Below are positions 41,281 through 52,659 of a DNA stretch of 64,000 bases, one piece after another. Under the pieces are notes generated by a model. The model was not told the origin of the DNA. It worked only from the letters and a program-made list of their open reading frames with translations, and did no database searches. The DNA comes from Merluccius polli (lineage: Eukaryota > Chordata > Actinopteri > Gadiformes > Merlucciidae). The stretch lies in NCBI GenBank assembly GCA_030340625.1, contig JAOPHQ010001990.1, positions 315,001 to 379,000 of the forward strand, read 5' to 3'. Made by a program: the position numbers and the translations under genes. The stretch's first letter is position 1; each line of letters begins with the position of its first letter.

Positions 41281-42400
41281 GTGCATGGAAGTCAGTTGTC
41301 TGATATACTTTTTCAATTTTATTTCTAATTGTTCGAATGGGGGCCCCTTGTGGGGACCTCAAAATGTAGGTGAAAGCATAGGTCGACCTGTAAGCATTTC
41401 ATGCGGGGTTAGCTGCGTCATTCTGTTAGCTTGAGTGTTATTGGTAGTGCATCTACCCAAGTCGATTTTCACTTGCAGAAATGTTGTTAATTTCTTAAAT
41501 GTCCCATTCACTCTTTCCACCGGTCCTTGTGACTGGGGATGGTAAACACAACCTAATTACTGATTTTAAACCTTGTTTTCTGATTTCCTTCATTACCTCC
41601 CCCCTTGCGCCATGGTGAAAACCATGCACATCTTTAATGAGCAAATGTAACAGCCAGGTAGGTGCCACAAAATGTCCATGAGCACCACATCATGCACCTC
41701 TGTCAATGTCTGATTATGATTATCCAACTCCTTGTTCAAGTCTAAGTTAGCTAAATAATGACCTGCCTGTATCCCTCCTAAGGTGCTATACCCTTTAACC
41801 TCAACTACAGCCAATCTAGTAGAAAGGGAAATTGCAGACAGTAAATCCTAAACGAAATTTGTATATGATATGGGTGTACCATCAACCGCTTTCAAACCAC
41901 ACTGTTACCAAATTTAAATCATGCACTATACCGAAAACAACGCAAATCCTTATATACCTTAAGAGTTTAAAAATGACATGTCGTATTTATTGCCACCATT
42001 TCCACTGCTTAAGCCGACATGTCTGAGATCTATCCTATCCTCCACCTTTCAACCCAAATGGTTTCTCCTTTGATGGTTTCATCTTCTCATCACTCTATGA
42101 TCAAGTGAGTCAGCGCTCAGCGACTTGGCCAAGTACTCGTGACTGTGCCTGCCTTAGGTTGTCCCCAAGTTTCAAGGTGGGATCTTACCCGTCATAGGCT
42201 AACCAGCCTTCCCTACTGGCCTGTTGCAGGATGCCGTGTATGGGGATAAATCCCTTCTGATTCTTATGTTCAGCCCATAGGATAGGGGGCTGTGGAGGAG
42301 TAGAGACAGATATCTATGACAGCTATCCATGCAGTCCTGTGTATGCGTAATGGAGACACCACACAGTGTTAACGCTGTAATTATAACGCAGTGGTGGATG
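41281..42400 (-). pseudogene. degraded pol region
   Basis: The region lies between the protease remnant and the integrase end. Short minus-strand pieces (41330-41590) look like the integrase core with many stops. Reverse transcriptase motifs could not be found. The frame at 41593-41814 is unassigned. Confidence 0.4.
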
Positions 42401-42420
42401 AAGCTAACAAATAAAAATAT

Positions 42421-42560
42421 TCAACATAGCATAACAGCATTAGGTGTTGGCGTTTGCAAGGTAAACCCAATTCTTCCCAATGTCAATAAACAATCTAGCT
42501 TGTGCATTAGATCCCTTCCCAGCAGATTGCTGAAGTACTTTTCAATGATCACTTCAACCA
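42421..42560 (-). pseudogene. retroviral protease C-terminal remnant
   Basis: The minus-strand frame contains an LLGRDLMHKL block, the conserved helix near the end of gammaretroviral and epsilonretroviral proteases, followed by the linker that leads into reverse transcriptase. The active-site region upstream is not recognisable. Confidence 0.6.
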
Positions 42561-43254
42561 GGTCATTGCAAATGTTCAGAGAACATTTGTCTGACCAAAA
42601 TAATTTGACAATTAAACAAATAAAACACAAACAACTAAAACAAAGACTGAACAACCTGCAATCTATTTCAACAAAACACCTGAAAAGCAAAATATGGCTC
42701 GCCATGACAACAGAGGCGGGACTTGTATCAGCAGTCCACTTTCCCCCCTTGGAGACACACCTACTGTTAGACCTGGGCAACCCAGAACAAACTTTACAAT
42801 TTCTTCAACACCACACTATGGAGGTATTTCAAGCAACCTAAGGATGGACTTATTTTATTGCTACACACCAACACTGCGTATCAGTCTTTTATATTGTAAT
42901 AACTACCGCGCTCCCACAGAGTTGTTAAGGGCGGGTTCCTCTAACTCATTTTGTGAGGAGGAAATTTCCCTGAACTGATAACAGTCCCCAGCGCTGGTTG
43001 ACCCCTGGACTTCTGTGGACGAGCGGTAGAGGAGATAACTTTGATTTAAATGAATAGTATCCAACTTAACTGAGCTGTTGGTCTGCTAATTGTCCCACAA
43101 AACACTAAAACACTTTTACACACACAAAGAAACAGAGAAAACACGAAAACAAATAACAGACACTAATACATCATTGATCTCTACATGTGTACTTTCTATG
43201 TCCCATCAGACCTTTAACTGTTCTAATGTTCACAGCGCTTTCTTTATTATGTTT

Positions 43255-43893
43255 TTATTCTAACCCCTCTAAGTCCTGCGATCCCCATGGGACATACTGA
43301 GCATATTGTCCCTTTACCACTTTGCACTGTAAGGCGACCTTGTGTGTTTTAAAAGGCACCTTCAAATAAAATGTATTTATCATTATTATTATTATCACTA
43401 CTATTATTATTGGTAGTAGTAGTAGTAGTATAGGGTAAACTCCTGCATAACTCTTTGGCGCTCTTGTCTTCCTTTGCAATCTCCTAAGTCCCTCTTGTAA
43501 GTCGAACACCAGGGGATCTTGTGCTGATCTACAGCTGCTGGGCTCGGCCCCCTCCTTTTCTTTCCCTGAAGTCCCACTGAAGCTCTCTCCCTCATGGCTG
43601 CGCTCCACTGTCATCTTCATCTGACTTTCTTTTAACTTTCTTCCTTTCTTACCCCCCTCGTCTCCATCTCTATTACAATCGCTATCACTACTCCACTCTT
43701 TCACTGTTCTTCTAATTCTTTTATAACAGTCCACGTATAGGGATGGGTCTCTCCCTCTCTCTTGACCATGTTTCTCTCTTTCCCTTCTTTCACTTTCTCT
43801 AACTTTTCTTACCCCTTCTCTAACTTTTCTCTCTGCCTTCTTCGTACTCCTTTTTTGGAACATTCCTAATATTATCCTCTTTTTTCTTCTCAC
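43255..43893 (-). pseudogene. retroviral gag-like region
   Basis: The 212-codon minus-strand frame is very rich in Arg, Lys and Glu, and is positioned between leader and protease. No matrix, capsid or zinc-knuckle motif is certain, so the gag label is mainly positional. The C-terminal third turns hydrophobic at a TAT/TTA microsatellite and is probably not original coding sequence. Confidence 0.4.
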
Positions 43894-45861
43894 TCATAAC
43901 ACATCTGTAGAGAATCTTATCTCCACAGCTTCATTTATAAGGGTCCTGATACTTGTGGATTCAGAAACTGTCCTTGTTGTAGTTATTGGTCTCACATCCC
44001 CTGTAGGAGTTGATGTGCTAATACTATCTGTAAGTAGTAGATGATATCTCTTCACCTTCCACTAAAAGTGGTGTTGCTATGGCGATCGGCTGCCTAATAA
44101 CTAATGCCTGTTTTGTGTTATCACCTAAATCTGTTACAAGCATTATTTTATGAATCGACGACGAGATGCACACGAGACGTTTGAGATGTTTCTTTGGAAA
44201 GGAGCCCCCCGGCCGTGGAGGTCCCCTCCTTTTCTCAAGGTACTCGTGCATGTGTAGATAAAGGAAAAACAGAGATTTAATGTCTCTTTGAACAAACTTG
44301 CTTCATATTACTGACAAGTTAGCGCTTAAAAATAATCAATCAGCTTTTACGCAAAAACACTTCTTTATTGCAGTAATGACATCTGTTAACATAGTTATTT
44401 ATTAATTTAAAGGTCTCGATAATAAAATTCATGATTAGGTAATGTTTCCTAGTATGTTTTTTATCCCTACTAGCCATTTCTAATATAATTTTTCTCTTTC
44501 CCCTTTTTAATTTATTTATTTTCTTTCCTATTTTGTTAACCCTGTAATTTCTTATAATTTTAAAAGTCTCAATAATATAACTTATGATCAAGTAATGACC
44601 ATCAATAAACAGAATTATTGTACTAGGCCTCATTCTGCCTTCTCCTCCCTTGCAGTTCCAAGAGTGCAGTAGGGGCGTGACCACGTGTCTGTGCAACTTG
44701 TAGCTCCTCCTTAAACCCACACATGCGCAGTTCACTTGTTAACGTGACTTCAGAGAGAGCAGAGTCTGTCCAATGCTCTTCTGAATCAGAGGGGGAAACC
44801 TGGTGGCCCCCCGGCTAGAGAATTATTTGCATCGCCCCTGCGAGTCTTTCTCTACGTCAGCCAGCAGCTTATTAATCTAAACAGTTTCACATTTTCAAGA
44901 AATGATAAGACTTTTTCTTCAATATTTACATGAGGAGTCGTCACTCCCACAATTAGACCACTTGTCATTAATAATATCTAGAGCTCAATTTACAAATAAG
45001 TAACTTCATTCACGCATATTTAGCACACTCACGCAACTTATTAATATCTATAACCGCTATTTATTCTACTTTTATCTTTGTCTCCTCCAAGTGAATGTAA
45101 AGCTGCTTTGCTCCCCTCCCACCTTTCTGATTCCTGATATATATATATTTTTTTCTGAATTGCGGCTCCCCCGGAGCTGCTCGACCCCCACCTTTTCTCA
45201 CTGTTCTCCTCTCCTTCTCTCCTCTGCTTAACCCTATCACCTGACTCCTACAAACACTATTCTTAATACTATTTATTTGAGTTTATTCTACTGGTTAGTT
45301 TAACAACTTTTCTTTATCTCTACCGATTGGAATGCGCTCCCCTCCCACCTTTGGCGATTCTTACTTCTGCTCTGCCTGGGGGCTTAATCCCCCCTCCCTT
45401 CCTGATCTCCAAGCTCTCTTTCTCTCTTGAGAAGTAGCGGGTTGACTTATGTACTACAAATCCAGGAAGGTTTACACATTTGCTTCAGACAAATCAATTG
45501 TTACCAAATATAATTGTTTCTAATATTGAGGTGCTTTCATACTCTTTTCCAGCACTTCTCTGTCTTTCCAATTTATTTGCGACAGAAAATAAAACAAAAC
45601 AGGCCGTACAAGTCTCCGAGTGAAAAAACACTACCGCGGCTTGAATACAGAAAGAAAACGACTTATGCAACTTTTTATAGCGTGTCGAAAACGGTCGAAT
45701 TTGTCGTGCAAGGTTCTGAGTGAAAAAACACTAACTCGCCTTTAATCACAAAACAACAGGTTGACTTAGCCTTTCAGCTAGACTTTTTTTTCAAAAACTA
45801 AGATCTGTACAGGACGTCGCTTAACCTGCTTACCATAAAACACAGAATTGTTTGTATAATA
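43894..45861 (-). other. retroviral leader/gag-proximal sequence, degraded
   Basis: Mostly purine-rich on the minus strand. Two direct repeats are visible: a ctcccctcccacctt block (45114 and 45340) and a gagtgaaaaaacacta block (45618 and 45718). Frames at 44024-44251 and 44340-44735 have no recognised domain. Confidence 0.4.
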
Positions 45862-46385
45862 GGCCACTAGGCGATGTCCAGTCGCGTTTACTGGACCTTC
45901 TTATACCAATCACTGCAGGACAACTAAAATCATGGAATTGTCCGTATAGTAGGCCACTAGACGATGTCCAGTCGTGTTTACTGGACCTACTAAATACCAA
46001 CTACCACAGGACAACTAAAATCATGGAGTTGTCCGTATAGTAGGCCACTAGACGATGTCCAGTCGTGTTTACTGGACCTAACTAAATACCAACTACCACA
46101 GGACAAATACAATCATGGAGTTGTCCGTATAGTAGGCCACTAGACGATGTCCAGTCGTGTTTACTGGACCTACTAAATACCAACTACCACAGGACAAATA
46201 AAATCATGGAGTTGTCCGTATAGTAGGCCACTAGACGATGTCCAGTCGTGTTTACTGGACCTACTAAATACCAACTACCACAGGACAAATAAAATCATGG
46301 AGTTGTCCGTATAGTAGGCCACTAGATGATGTCCAGTCGTGTTTACTGGACCTACTAAATACCAATTACCACAGGACACCGGATC
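45862..46385. repeat. 90-bp minisatellite, about six units, in retroviral leader
   Basis: Units of 90-93 bases begin near 45862, 45952, 46042, 46135, 46225 and 46316 and are highly similar. Each contains the inverted pair gtccagt and actggac around cgtgttt, able to form a small stem-loop. Short plus-strand frames through it reflect the periodicity, not a gene. Confidence 0.92.
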
Positions 46386-46696
46386 GTTTCCACACTCCGC
46401 TATAATGTATATAAATCACTGTGTGTTGTGTTTGGAGTGTTGTGTGTGCATGCATGCGTCAAATTCATTCCAAGCCACTCTCTTTCTCTCTCCTCCTTCT
46501 TTAACATATATGCTTTTGGTTCTTTTTGGAGAGACCAATACCTACCACTGGGCGTTAGAGTCGGGCAGACAATGATCACACAAATTTATAAGTAAGAACA
46601 ATGCTTACCTTTTCAAGTTGGGTGGCCACCCGTTTTTGTGTGACCCTTGCCGGTCCCCGACCCACAGCCCAGCAGCCGGCGGGTCCCTGTTCTTCA

Positions 46697-46714
46697 ATCC
46701 TGTTCGTGACGCCA
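46697..46714 (-). promoter_or_regulatory. retroviral primer-binding site candidate
   Basis: The minus strand reads TGG followed by 15 bases, starting five bases after the LTR's CA end. This is the usual place and opening of a tRNA primer-binding site. The tRNA species is not assigned. A splice-donor-like AAAAGGTAAGC follows at about 46605-46615. Confidence 0.6.
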
Positions 46715-46719
46715 AAGTA

Positions 46720-47230
46720 TGTCGTGGAGAAAACCACATCTAACACTTAAACTAAAGAAGAGAGTTTTGAGAGAGTCGAGGTCTGAAGATGTAAGACTTT
46801 ATTATCACTTGAGAACAAGCAACCACAAAGCCTGAGTTGGTTTGCCAAAGAACTGCGGGTCCAGTCCTGGACCCTTCCTTTTAACCCCTTTCTGTTGACC
46901 CAGAATGCACAGCTGTTCATCAGTTTCTTCCTTGTACGGATACCGTCCTTGACTCTTCATCTGCAGAATGTGACCATACACTATAAGGAGCCTCTATGTA
47001 TACTTGACCAACAACAACAACCTTTCTGGCAGGCCAGAAAAAGACTTGTTCCCACCTGCTATGGTATAAATTGGAACCTCATGTCCTTTCTAACCCCTGT
47101 TTCACCCACACTTACTTAATTCATATAGCATATGGGCAAGATAATGAATGTTCCCTCTTATTTAATGGTAGACTATAATGAACATATTCCTTTTAAATGT
47201 ATAGTAAATAACTAGTAAATTTCTCCCATA
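46720..47230 (-). repeat. retroviral 5' LTR
   Basis: On the minus strand the segment has a polyadenylation signal AATAAA (about 46798-46803) and ends in CA at 46720, directly before the primer-binding site. The start is uncertain: it could be a TGTGGGTG at about 47112 or the edge of the transposon remnant at 47232. No second LTR is present, so its sequence cannot be cross-checked. Confidence 0.65.
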
Positions 47231-47231
47231 C

Positions 47232-48118
47232 CTGTCATGTCAGCAAGACAAGGTGGTGTTGGCAATAATTCATACTGCAAGATTTCCTCTAAATTGACAT
47301 CTCTCCCAGCCTGAGAGGCAGTGAGAATCCTCTGAAGGAATTTTCTGTCTGCACAGACAACCTTTTTTGAAGTCTTTGACTGTTTCTCCTCAACTTCAAA
47401 TAGAGACGAGAATGTGAGATACTTGTTTTTGGCCAGAGGATCTGAAAAAGCTTTTTTGTTACCATGTTCATCAGCAACAAGTCTTTCTTGAACAAATTGC
47501 ATGAGCTGATCATGGCCTTTCTGTCTGGCAGACAGCAAGTCATTTGCAATGTTCTGTGGCATAATATCTTTGGTGACAAAGTTGTGCAGTTTGGGTCCTG
47601 AGTCATCAGAAAACAGATGCAAACATTGCAATTTGTTGAAGATATTGTCTTCATCCTTTAGGTCTACCTTCTGTCTCGCCAGATTGTTCTCATTGTATGT
47701 GAAAGAGTCATCTCATCCGATTCCATAGACTAACTTTGTCTCACTGCCTAGATGTGATCTGAGATTGTAGGACAGAGCCCACCTACACAGAGCTGATGTT
47801 GTTTTTGTTATGCCAACTACGCCACCTCCCTTCTTCCCAGTTCCATTCAGCCACTCTTGGCTCTGGTCTGGAGAAACCTGGTTGAACAGGCGCTCTGACC
47901 GCTTTACAACAAAGTTGCCTTGTTCAAACTCTGCTTCCACTTCAGCTGGAAGATTGTGCATCTCATTGAACTGTTCCCCACCTTGCATAGTTGATATGGT
48001 TATATCTAAAGAAATTTGGAAGCATTGATGTGAAGGATTGCAGATGAAGTTGCCAAAGACCATCTCTTTGTGCCCTGGTAAACAGTAGAAGCATCTCAAC
48101 CATCTGAATGTATGACCA
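47232..48118 (-). pseudogene. third Academ-like copy: transposase C-part and nuclease start
   Basis: The minus frame 48099-47713 contains core wording matching the 961-residue transposase (Y..ML..F-like region, then VSPDQSQEW and GGGVVGITK near the predicted glutamate). The frame 47654-47232 matches the linker and nuclease start of the 7.1-kb copy (QNIA, LLSARQKG.DQL, KNKYLTF.SLFEV, ADRKFLQRI). It stops at the retroviral LTR, which appears to have cut it. It is closer to the 7.1-kb copy than to the 17.4-kb copy. Confidence 0.75.
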
Positions 48119-48527
48119 TGTAGTGATGTTCTTTGAGGAAGAAGGCCGCCGACACAGGATCGCTTTTAACTCACTTTATTTTTTTTAGCTTTAGGTCTAT
48201 TATCTATGAAGCAAATGGAGAGGAATTGTAAAATTCACGCGCGTGGAGCTACCCTTAGCTGGGTATCTAATAGATACGCTGCCTGGGGGTTTCTGCCCTT
48301 TCCCCGGATGTGTGGTTTGGTAGTACCTGGGCAGGTGTGGCCTCTATGACGCATACTATGCTCTGATTGGCTAGTGTTTAGCGCCCGCCCCCAGTGTATT
48401 ATGTGTGCCGCCATCTGGTGGCCAGGTGCGGTTAATACAACTTATATATTTATTTCTATTCCCTAGTGGCTATGTGAGGATATTACAGTCTGTTGATACA
48501 TATGTGCGGTTATACATTCGTCATAAC
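48119..48527 (-). repeat. solo LTR, copy 1
   Basis: About 400 bp and highly similar to 50945-51346. It has TG..CA-type ends and an AATAAA-like signal on the minus strand near its 3' side. Transposase sequence of the third Academ-like copy lies on both sides, so it inserted there and only an LTR remains. The right edge is uncertain by a few bases; a target duplication is not clear. Confidence 0.7.
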
Positions 48528-48960
48528 CACCAGCATTTGAAGTTGTGATTGTTTCTGCTTTCAACAAAAGCAGCCATGGCTTCCCTGAATTCTGTTGTAC
48601 ACAGGAGTGTCAATCAAGTCATCCATCTCAGCCGATGACAGCAGGCCCAGTATTCTATTTGCTAAATCTTGATTCCTGTCTTTGAGAAAGTCTTGAAGCT
48701 TGGGGACAAGTATCCTGTACATAGCCTGCACTGTCAACTTGTGTATTCTCATTCCTTTGGCGTATGAACTGCCAGACAACATGTTCTGCTGTCTTTGGGC
48801 CAAGACAGTTGCTTTCAGTCCATACCTCCTCTAATCCAGAATTCTGCATATGCTTCCCAATGACCTGGAGGAACTTCAGAGAGGTATGCAGTCCACCGAG
48901 ACGAACTACCAATAATTCTTGGTATTCTGGTTTGGCCCCGCCTTCTGGATCAACTTAAAT
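48528..48960 (-). pseudogene. third Academ-like copy: transposase middle part
   Basis: Two minus frames (48912-48655 and 48803-48561) overlap by a frameshift. They read VVRLGGLHTSLKFL..IGKHM..SGLEEVW, then NMLSGSSYAKGMR, matching RLGGMH...MSFVGSIG and KMLSGK in the 17.4-kb transposase (residues 633-675). The N-terminal zinc region is not present. Confidence 0.75.
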
Positions 48961-49124
48961 TAGGTCAAACTAAGCCACATTACAGGGTGCTGCCTGCCCA
49001 GTCTCACAAAATCTAACTTCGCACATTTTTGACTGTGTCAGGGAGACGGGAGCCGACTGATCAGTCCGACTGCGTTTCTGGCGACCATCAGCAGTTACCT
49101 TGGTGTGTATTCATCTTAAGTTGG

Positions 49125-49530
49125 AAGGTCTATTAGAGGTTACCAGAGGTCATACAGATGTTTGCAGTTGAAAGATTTAAATACTCACCCCAAACTCACA
49201 AAATGGCAAAGGCAAAAAAATGTGTTCATTTTCGATTTTTGGTTGTTAACTTAAATGACCTCTAGAGGACACCAGAGGTCAGATGGAGTTTTTCAAATGA
49301 AGGATTTGAATTCAGCACCACAAAATTAACAACAACAAGGCCATCTGTGAACTTAGTTAATCATTTTAGTGCATTTCATTGCTTATGAAGCTGAGAAACT
49401 GGGTTCAGCTGGGACACTTACAGCCCCATAGTTCAATGACCTCTAGAGGTCACCAGAGGTCAGATAGAGTTCGGCATATGGCAGATTTGAATTCAGCACA
49501 CCCAAATTGACAAAATAAGACTGTTTGCCG
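49125..49530. repeat. three diverged units rich in AGGTCA half-sites
   Basis: Units start near 49130, 49253 and 49433. Each has the palindrome-like tgacctctagaggtca (or a variant) followed by ccagaggtca, then a gatttgaattcagcac-like segment. The best unit has TGACCT at 49437-49442, AGGTCA at 49447-49452 and AGGTCA at 49457-49462, a 4-base-spaced direct repeat. Confidence 0.7.
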
Positions 49531-49598
49531 ACTTTGTCTCAAAAATGCCTGGGGCTTCTTAAATAAGCACATTTTTCTATTTTGGCACCAGTCTATCG

Positions 49599-51760
49599 GT
49601 GTCAAACACTAAGAGCAACGCAACATCAGCATCATCTGTGAGTGCAGCACGTGCCAGAGCTAAAGCAGAAGCTGCTAAGGTGAGAGCATCATATGCTAGC
49701 CAGGAGGCTAAATTAAAACTGGAAAAGGCTGCTAGAGAAGCAGAAAGGAAAACAAGAGAGGCTCAAAATCAGCTGGAAACTGCTAGAATCGAGACAGAGC
49801 TGGAAGTGCTAACATTAAATCGTGAAGCAGATGCAGCCATTGCTGAAGCACAAGTGTTGGAAGATGTAGCAGAAATGTGTGACATACTGGGAAATGTAAA
49901 ATCTGAGTCAAAAGAAAGGCTTAGACTGCAACTTACTAGTGAATATGTTCACTCCGAAAATGATCAGATTCATTCTACCTCTGCACCAGTACCAGTCCCA
50001 CCTGTTAAATCTCCAGACCATGCTGAATCACAAGACAGTTTCAGAACATGGCATCCACCTGCGAACATACCAGAATTCCAACTTACTAATAACAAGCCCA
50101 AATCTGAAGGTGATGTTAAGACACATCCACCCGCACCAAACCTGTCTGAACTGATAAGAGTTAAGCCATAGACTGACACCAAAAGGACAAACCCTCACAC
50201 GTACATACGTGCTCAGTCACAAACACCCCAACATATGCTTCCAGCTAGCGTGTCCCACCCCCCAGACCCTCTGGCACAGTATTTGGCACGACGAGATCAT
50301 GTTATGTCAGGGCTGTACCAATTTGATGATAAGCTGGAGAATTTCTGTGCATGGCAGTCCTCATTCACCAATGCAGTGGCTGAAGTCCAACTGCATCAAC
50401 ACAAGAACTAGACCTCATGACCAAATGGCTAGGAAAAGAGTCTGGCGAACAAATGAGGTGCATACGTGCAGTGCATGTGAACAACACCGATCTGGCTCTA
50501 TGCATGGCGTGGGAAAGGCTGCGTGACTGCTATGCTGCCCCTGAGATAATTGAGCAGTCACTGTTCCAGAGACTAGACAGTTTTCCAAGGATTGCAGCCA
50601 AAGATCACACCAAATTATGAGAACTTGGAGATTTGCTCATGGAGATACAAGGCGCCAAGGATGATGGATATCTCACTGGGCTGTCATATCTAGACACCTC
50701 CAGGGGTATTGGACCAATAGTAGACAAGCTTCCATATGGACTCCAAGAGAAGTGGGTGTCATCTGGGTCGTGGTACAAAGAAGAGAACAATGGTTGCTTC
50801 CCTCCCTTTAGTTACTTCTGTAACTTTGTGTGTCATGAGGCAAAAAAACGAAATGACCCCAGCTTTATTCGTCAAAGCAGCGGCGCAAACCTCACAAAAC
50901 AAGAAAGGTTACCTGTGAAGAGCTTTAACATCAACAAGCCTATCTGTAGTGTTCTTTGAGGAAGAAGGCCGCCGACACAGGATCGCTTTTAACTCACTTT
51001 ATTTGTTTTAGGTTTTGGTCTATTATCTATGAAGCAAAAGGAGAGCAATTGTATCATTCATATGTGGAGCGACTCTTAGCTGGATATCTAATAGATACGC
51101 TGCCTATAGAGTTTCTGCCCTCTCCTGCTTGTGTGCGCTCGATAGTACCTGGGCAGGCGTGGCCTCTATGACGTGTAATATGCTCTGATTGGCTAGTATT
51201 GAGCGCCCGCCTCCTAGTGTATTATGTGTGCCGCCATCTGGTGGCCAGGTGCGGTTAATACAGCTTATATATTTGGTCCTGTTCCCTTGTGGCTATGTGA
51301 GGATATTACAGCCTGTTGATACATGTGCTGTTATTTATTCATAACATATCACAGTTCACAAAACAGATGTCTCTACAATCAACAACGACTCTAACAAGAA
51401 CTGCCCACTGCATGACAAACCACATCCACTTAAATAATGCAGGACATTCAGAAACAAGTCCATCGATGACAGGAAGGCCTTTCTAAAACAGAAAGGAATA
51501 TGCTTCAAGTGTTGTTCTTCAACTTCCCATGTTGCCAAAGACTGCAAATCTTCTGTGAAGTGCTTTGAGTGTGAAAGTACTTATCATGATGCAGCCATGC
51601 ACCCTGGCCCACAACTCAACCTACCAAGGCTCCTCCACCGCTACAGGTAAACGGCGGGGAGGGAGAAGATGGTTCTAATGTAACTGATGTTAGAACTAGC
51701 TGCACAGAGGTTTGTGGGGTCGTTCTTGCTCTAAGATCTGCCTAAGAATGGTCTACCCCA
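49599..51760 (+). pseudogene. BEL/Pao retrotransposon gag-pro remnant
   Basis: The frame 49599-50171 gives an Ala/Lys/Glu-rich coiled coil of the kind opening BEL/Pao polyproteins. Frames from about 50400 to 50940 read the DUF1759-type region (TKWLGKESGEQ, RAVH, AWERL..CYAAPE.IE, RLD.FPRI, then YLTGLSYLDTSRGIGPIVDK and KWVSSGS). A solo LTR (50945-51346) splits it. After it, 51385-51605 reads CCHC/CXXC zinc knuckles (GICFKC, C..C). The piece ends in an S CTEVC-like start of the protease region near 51700. Several frameshifts and stops are present. Confidence 0.82.
50945..51346 (-). repeat. solo LTR, copy 2
   Basis: 402 bp, TG..CA ends, and exact 4-bp duplication tatc (50941-50944 and 51347-51350). 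It carries an AATAAA signal on the minus strand. It is closely similar to 48119-48527. BEL/Pao coding sequence resumes on its right side, so it is a solo LTR inserted in the older retrotransposon and not part of it. Confidence 0.88.
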
Positions 51761-51844
51761 GGGGTTTTCAAATTGCTCGACTGGTCGTGACTGTTTTCGT
51801 GAAGGCACTGGCTTTCTAAACCTTTTTAATAAAGGTCTGTACAC

Positions 51845-52377
51845 TGTTACAACCCCCTTTTGTCTAGGGGAACGGGAGAGGTAACAAAGAGAAGAAGCAG
51901 GGATGCAGGTGAACGTGCTACATGGATTTATTTGTTAAGCAAGGTAAATAACTGAACAAGATAATGGGGAGGTAGCGGGTGGCGTCAAATCAATAACAAA
52001 ACAAAACAAAGATCGCTATGGATCAAACTCAATACAAAAAGTGGACGCCACCCATAAACTAAAAGAAAAATATAAAAAAACGGGGGGGAAAAGCAATCTC
52101 CAAACCAAAAGAGCAACGAACAAAAGCTAAGGCCTATTCCCCAAACAAAGACTTACAAAGCAAATGAAGAACGTGGCGTGGGGCAGGCAGCCACAAGCAG
52201 ACTGTGCCCCCTGACTTTCTCTTCCAGGCGGCTTTTAAAGTGTCCCGGCATCCGGCTTCCGGCACAGACGTGGAGGGAGGAGGAGCGATGACGCCATGAT
52301 GCACAGCGCACCGGGACCTGGGACAAGGGCAGGGCAAACACACACACATGCACCCAGACACACCTATACCCATAACA
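51845..52377 (-). repeat. solo LTR of a different family
   Basis: 533 bp with TGTTA/TAACA inverted ends and 4-bp duplication acac (51841-51844 and 52378-52381). The minus strand carries an AATAAA (near 51930) late in the element. No internal region or primer-binding site adjoins it. Confidence 0.8.
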
Positions 52378-52659
52378 ACACTTACAAAGTTCTCAGTGCT
52401 TCGTTTTACATGTAGGGACCCTCATTATGCTACCGTGGAATTGTGGTGCGATTTTGAGCCTTGTTAGTGGTATAGAATTGCGATTTATTTTACATAGAAT
52501 AGAATATCTGCCCCCACAGCTAGCGTTATAAGCTAATAGCAGTTTTCGAGAACTTTGGTTACATTCGACTAGAATGAAAACTGATCCCAGAGAACGGTCC
52601 AACGCGGTGGACATGTGTTATGATCATATGGTCTCATTTTGCGCCGGAATTGTCCTTTA
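52378..52659. other. no gene recognised
   Basis: Short frames only; this is the flank between a solo LTR and the L1 remnant. Confidence 0.35.

Larger units (their letters stand above)
39678..47230 (-). mobile_element. endogenous retrovirus, class I-like, heavily deleted
   Basis: Minus-strand order: 5' LTR (about 46720-47230), primer-binding site, long leader with minisatellite, gag-like region, protease end, a short pol remnant, integrase C-terminus, then env-like sequence cut at 39678. There is no 3' LTR. Most of the reverse transcriptase and RNase H region is missing: only about 0.6-1 kb separates the protease remnant from the integrase end. Gene order and wording suggest a gamma/epsilon-type fish retrovirus. 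All frames are broken; it cannot be functional. Confidence 0.8.

Noticed and set aside
42329..42841. 170-codon plus-strand frame
   Set aside because: It is antisense to the retroviral protease remnant; composition and position suggest a shadow frame, not a gene.
48119..51346. Single LTR retrotransposon with two LTRs and BEL/Pao gag inside
   Set aside because: The supposed LTRs point opposite to gag, the right one has its own 4-bp duplication with gag continuing beyond it, and transposase fragments of another element lie inside.
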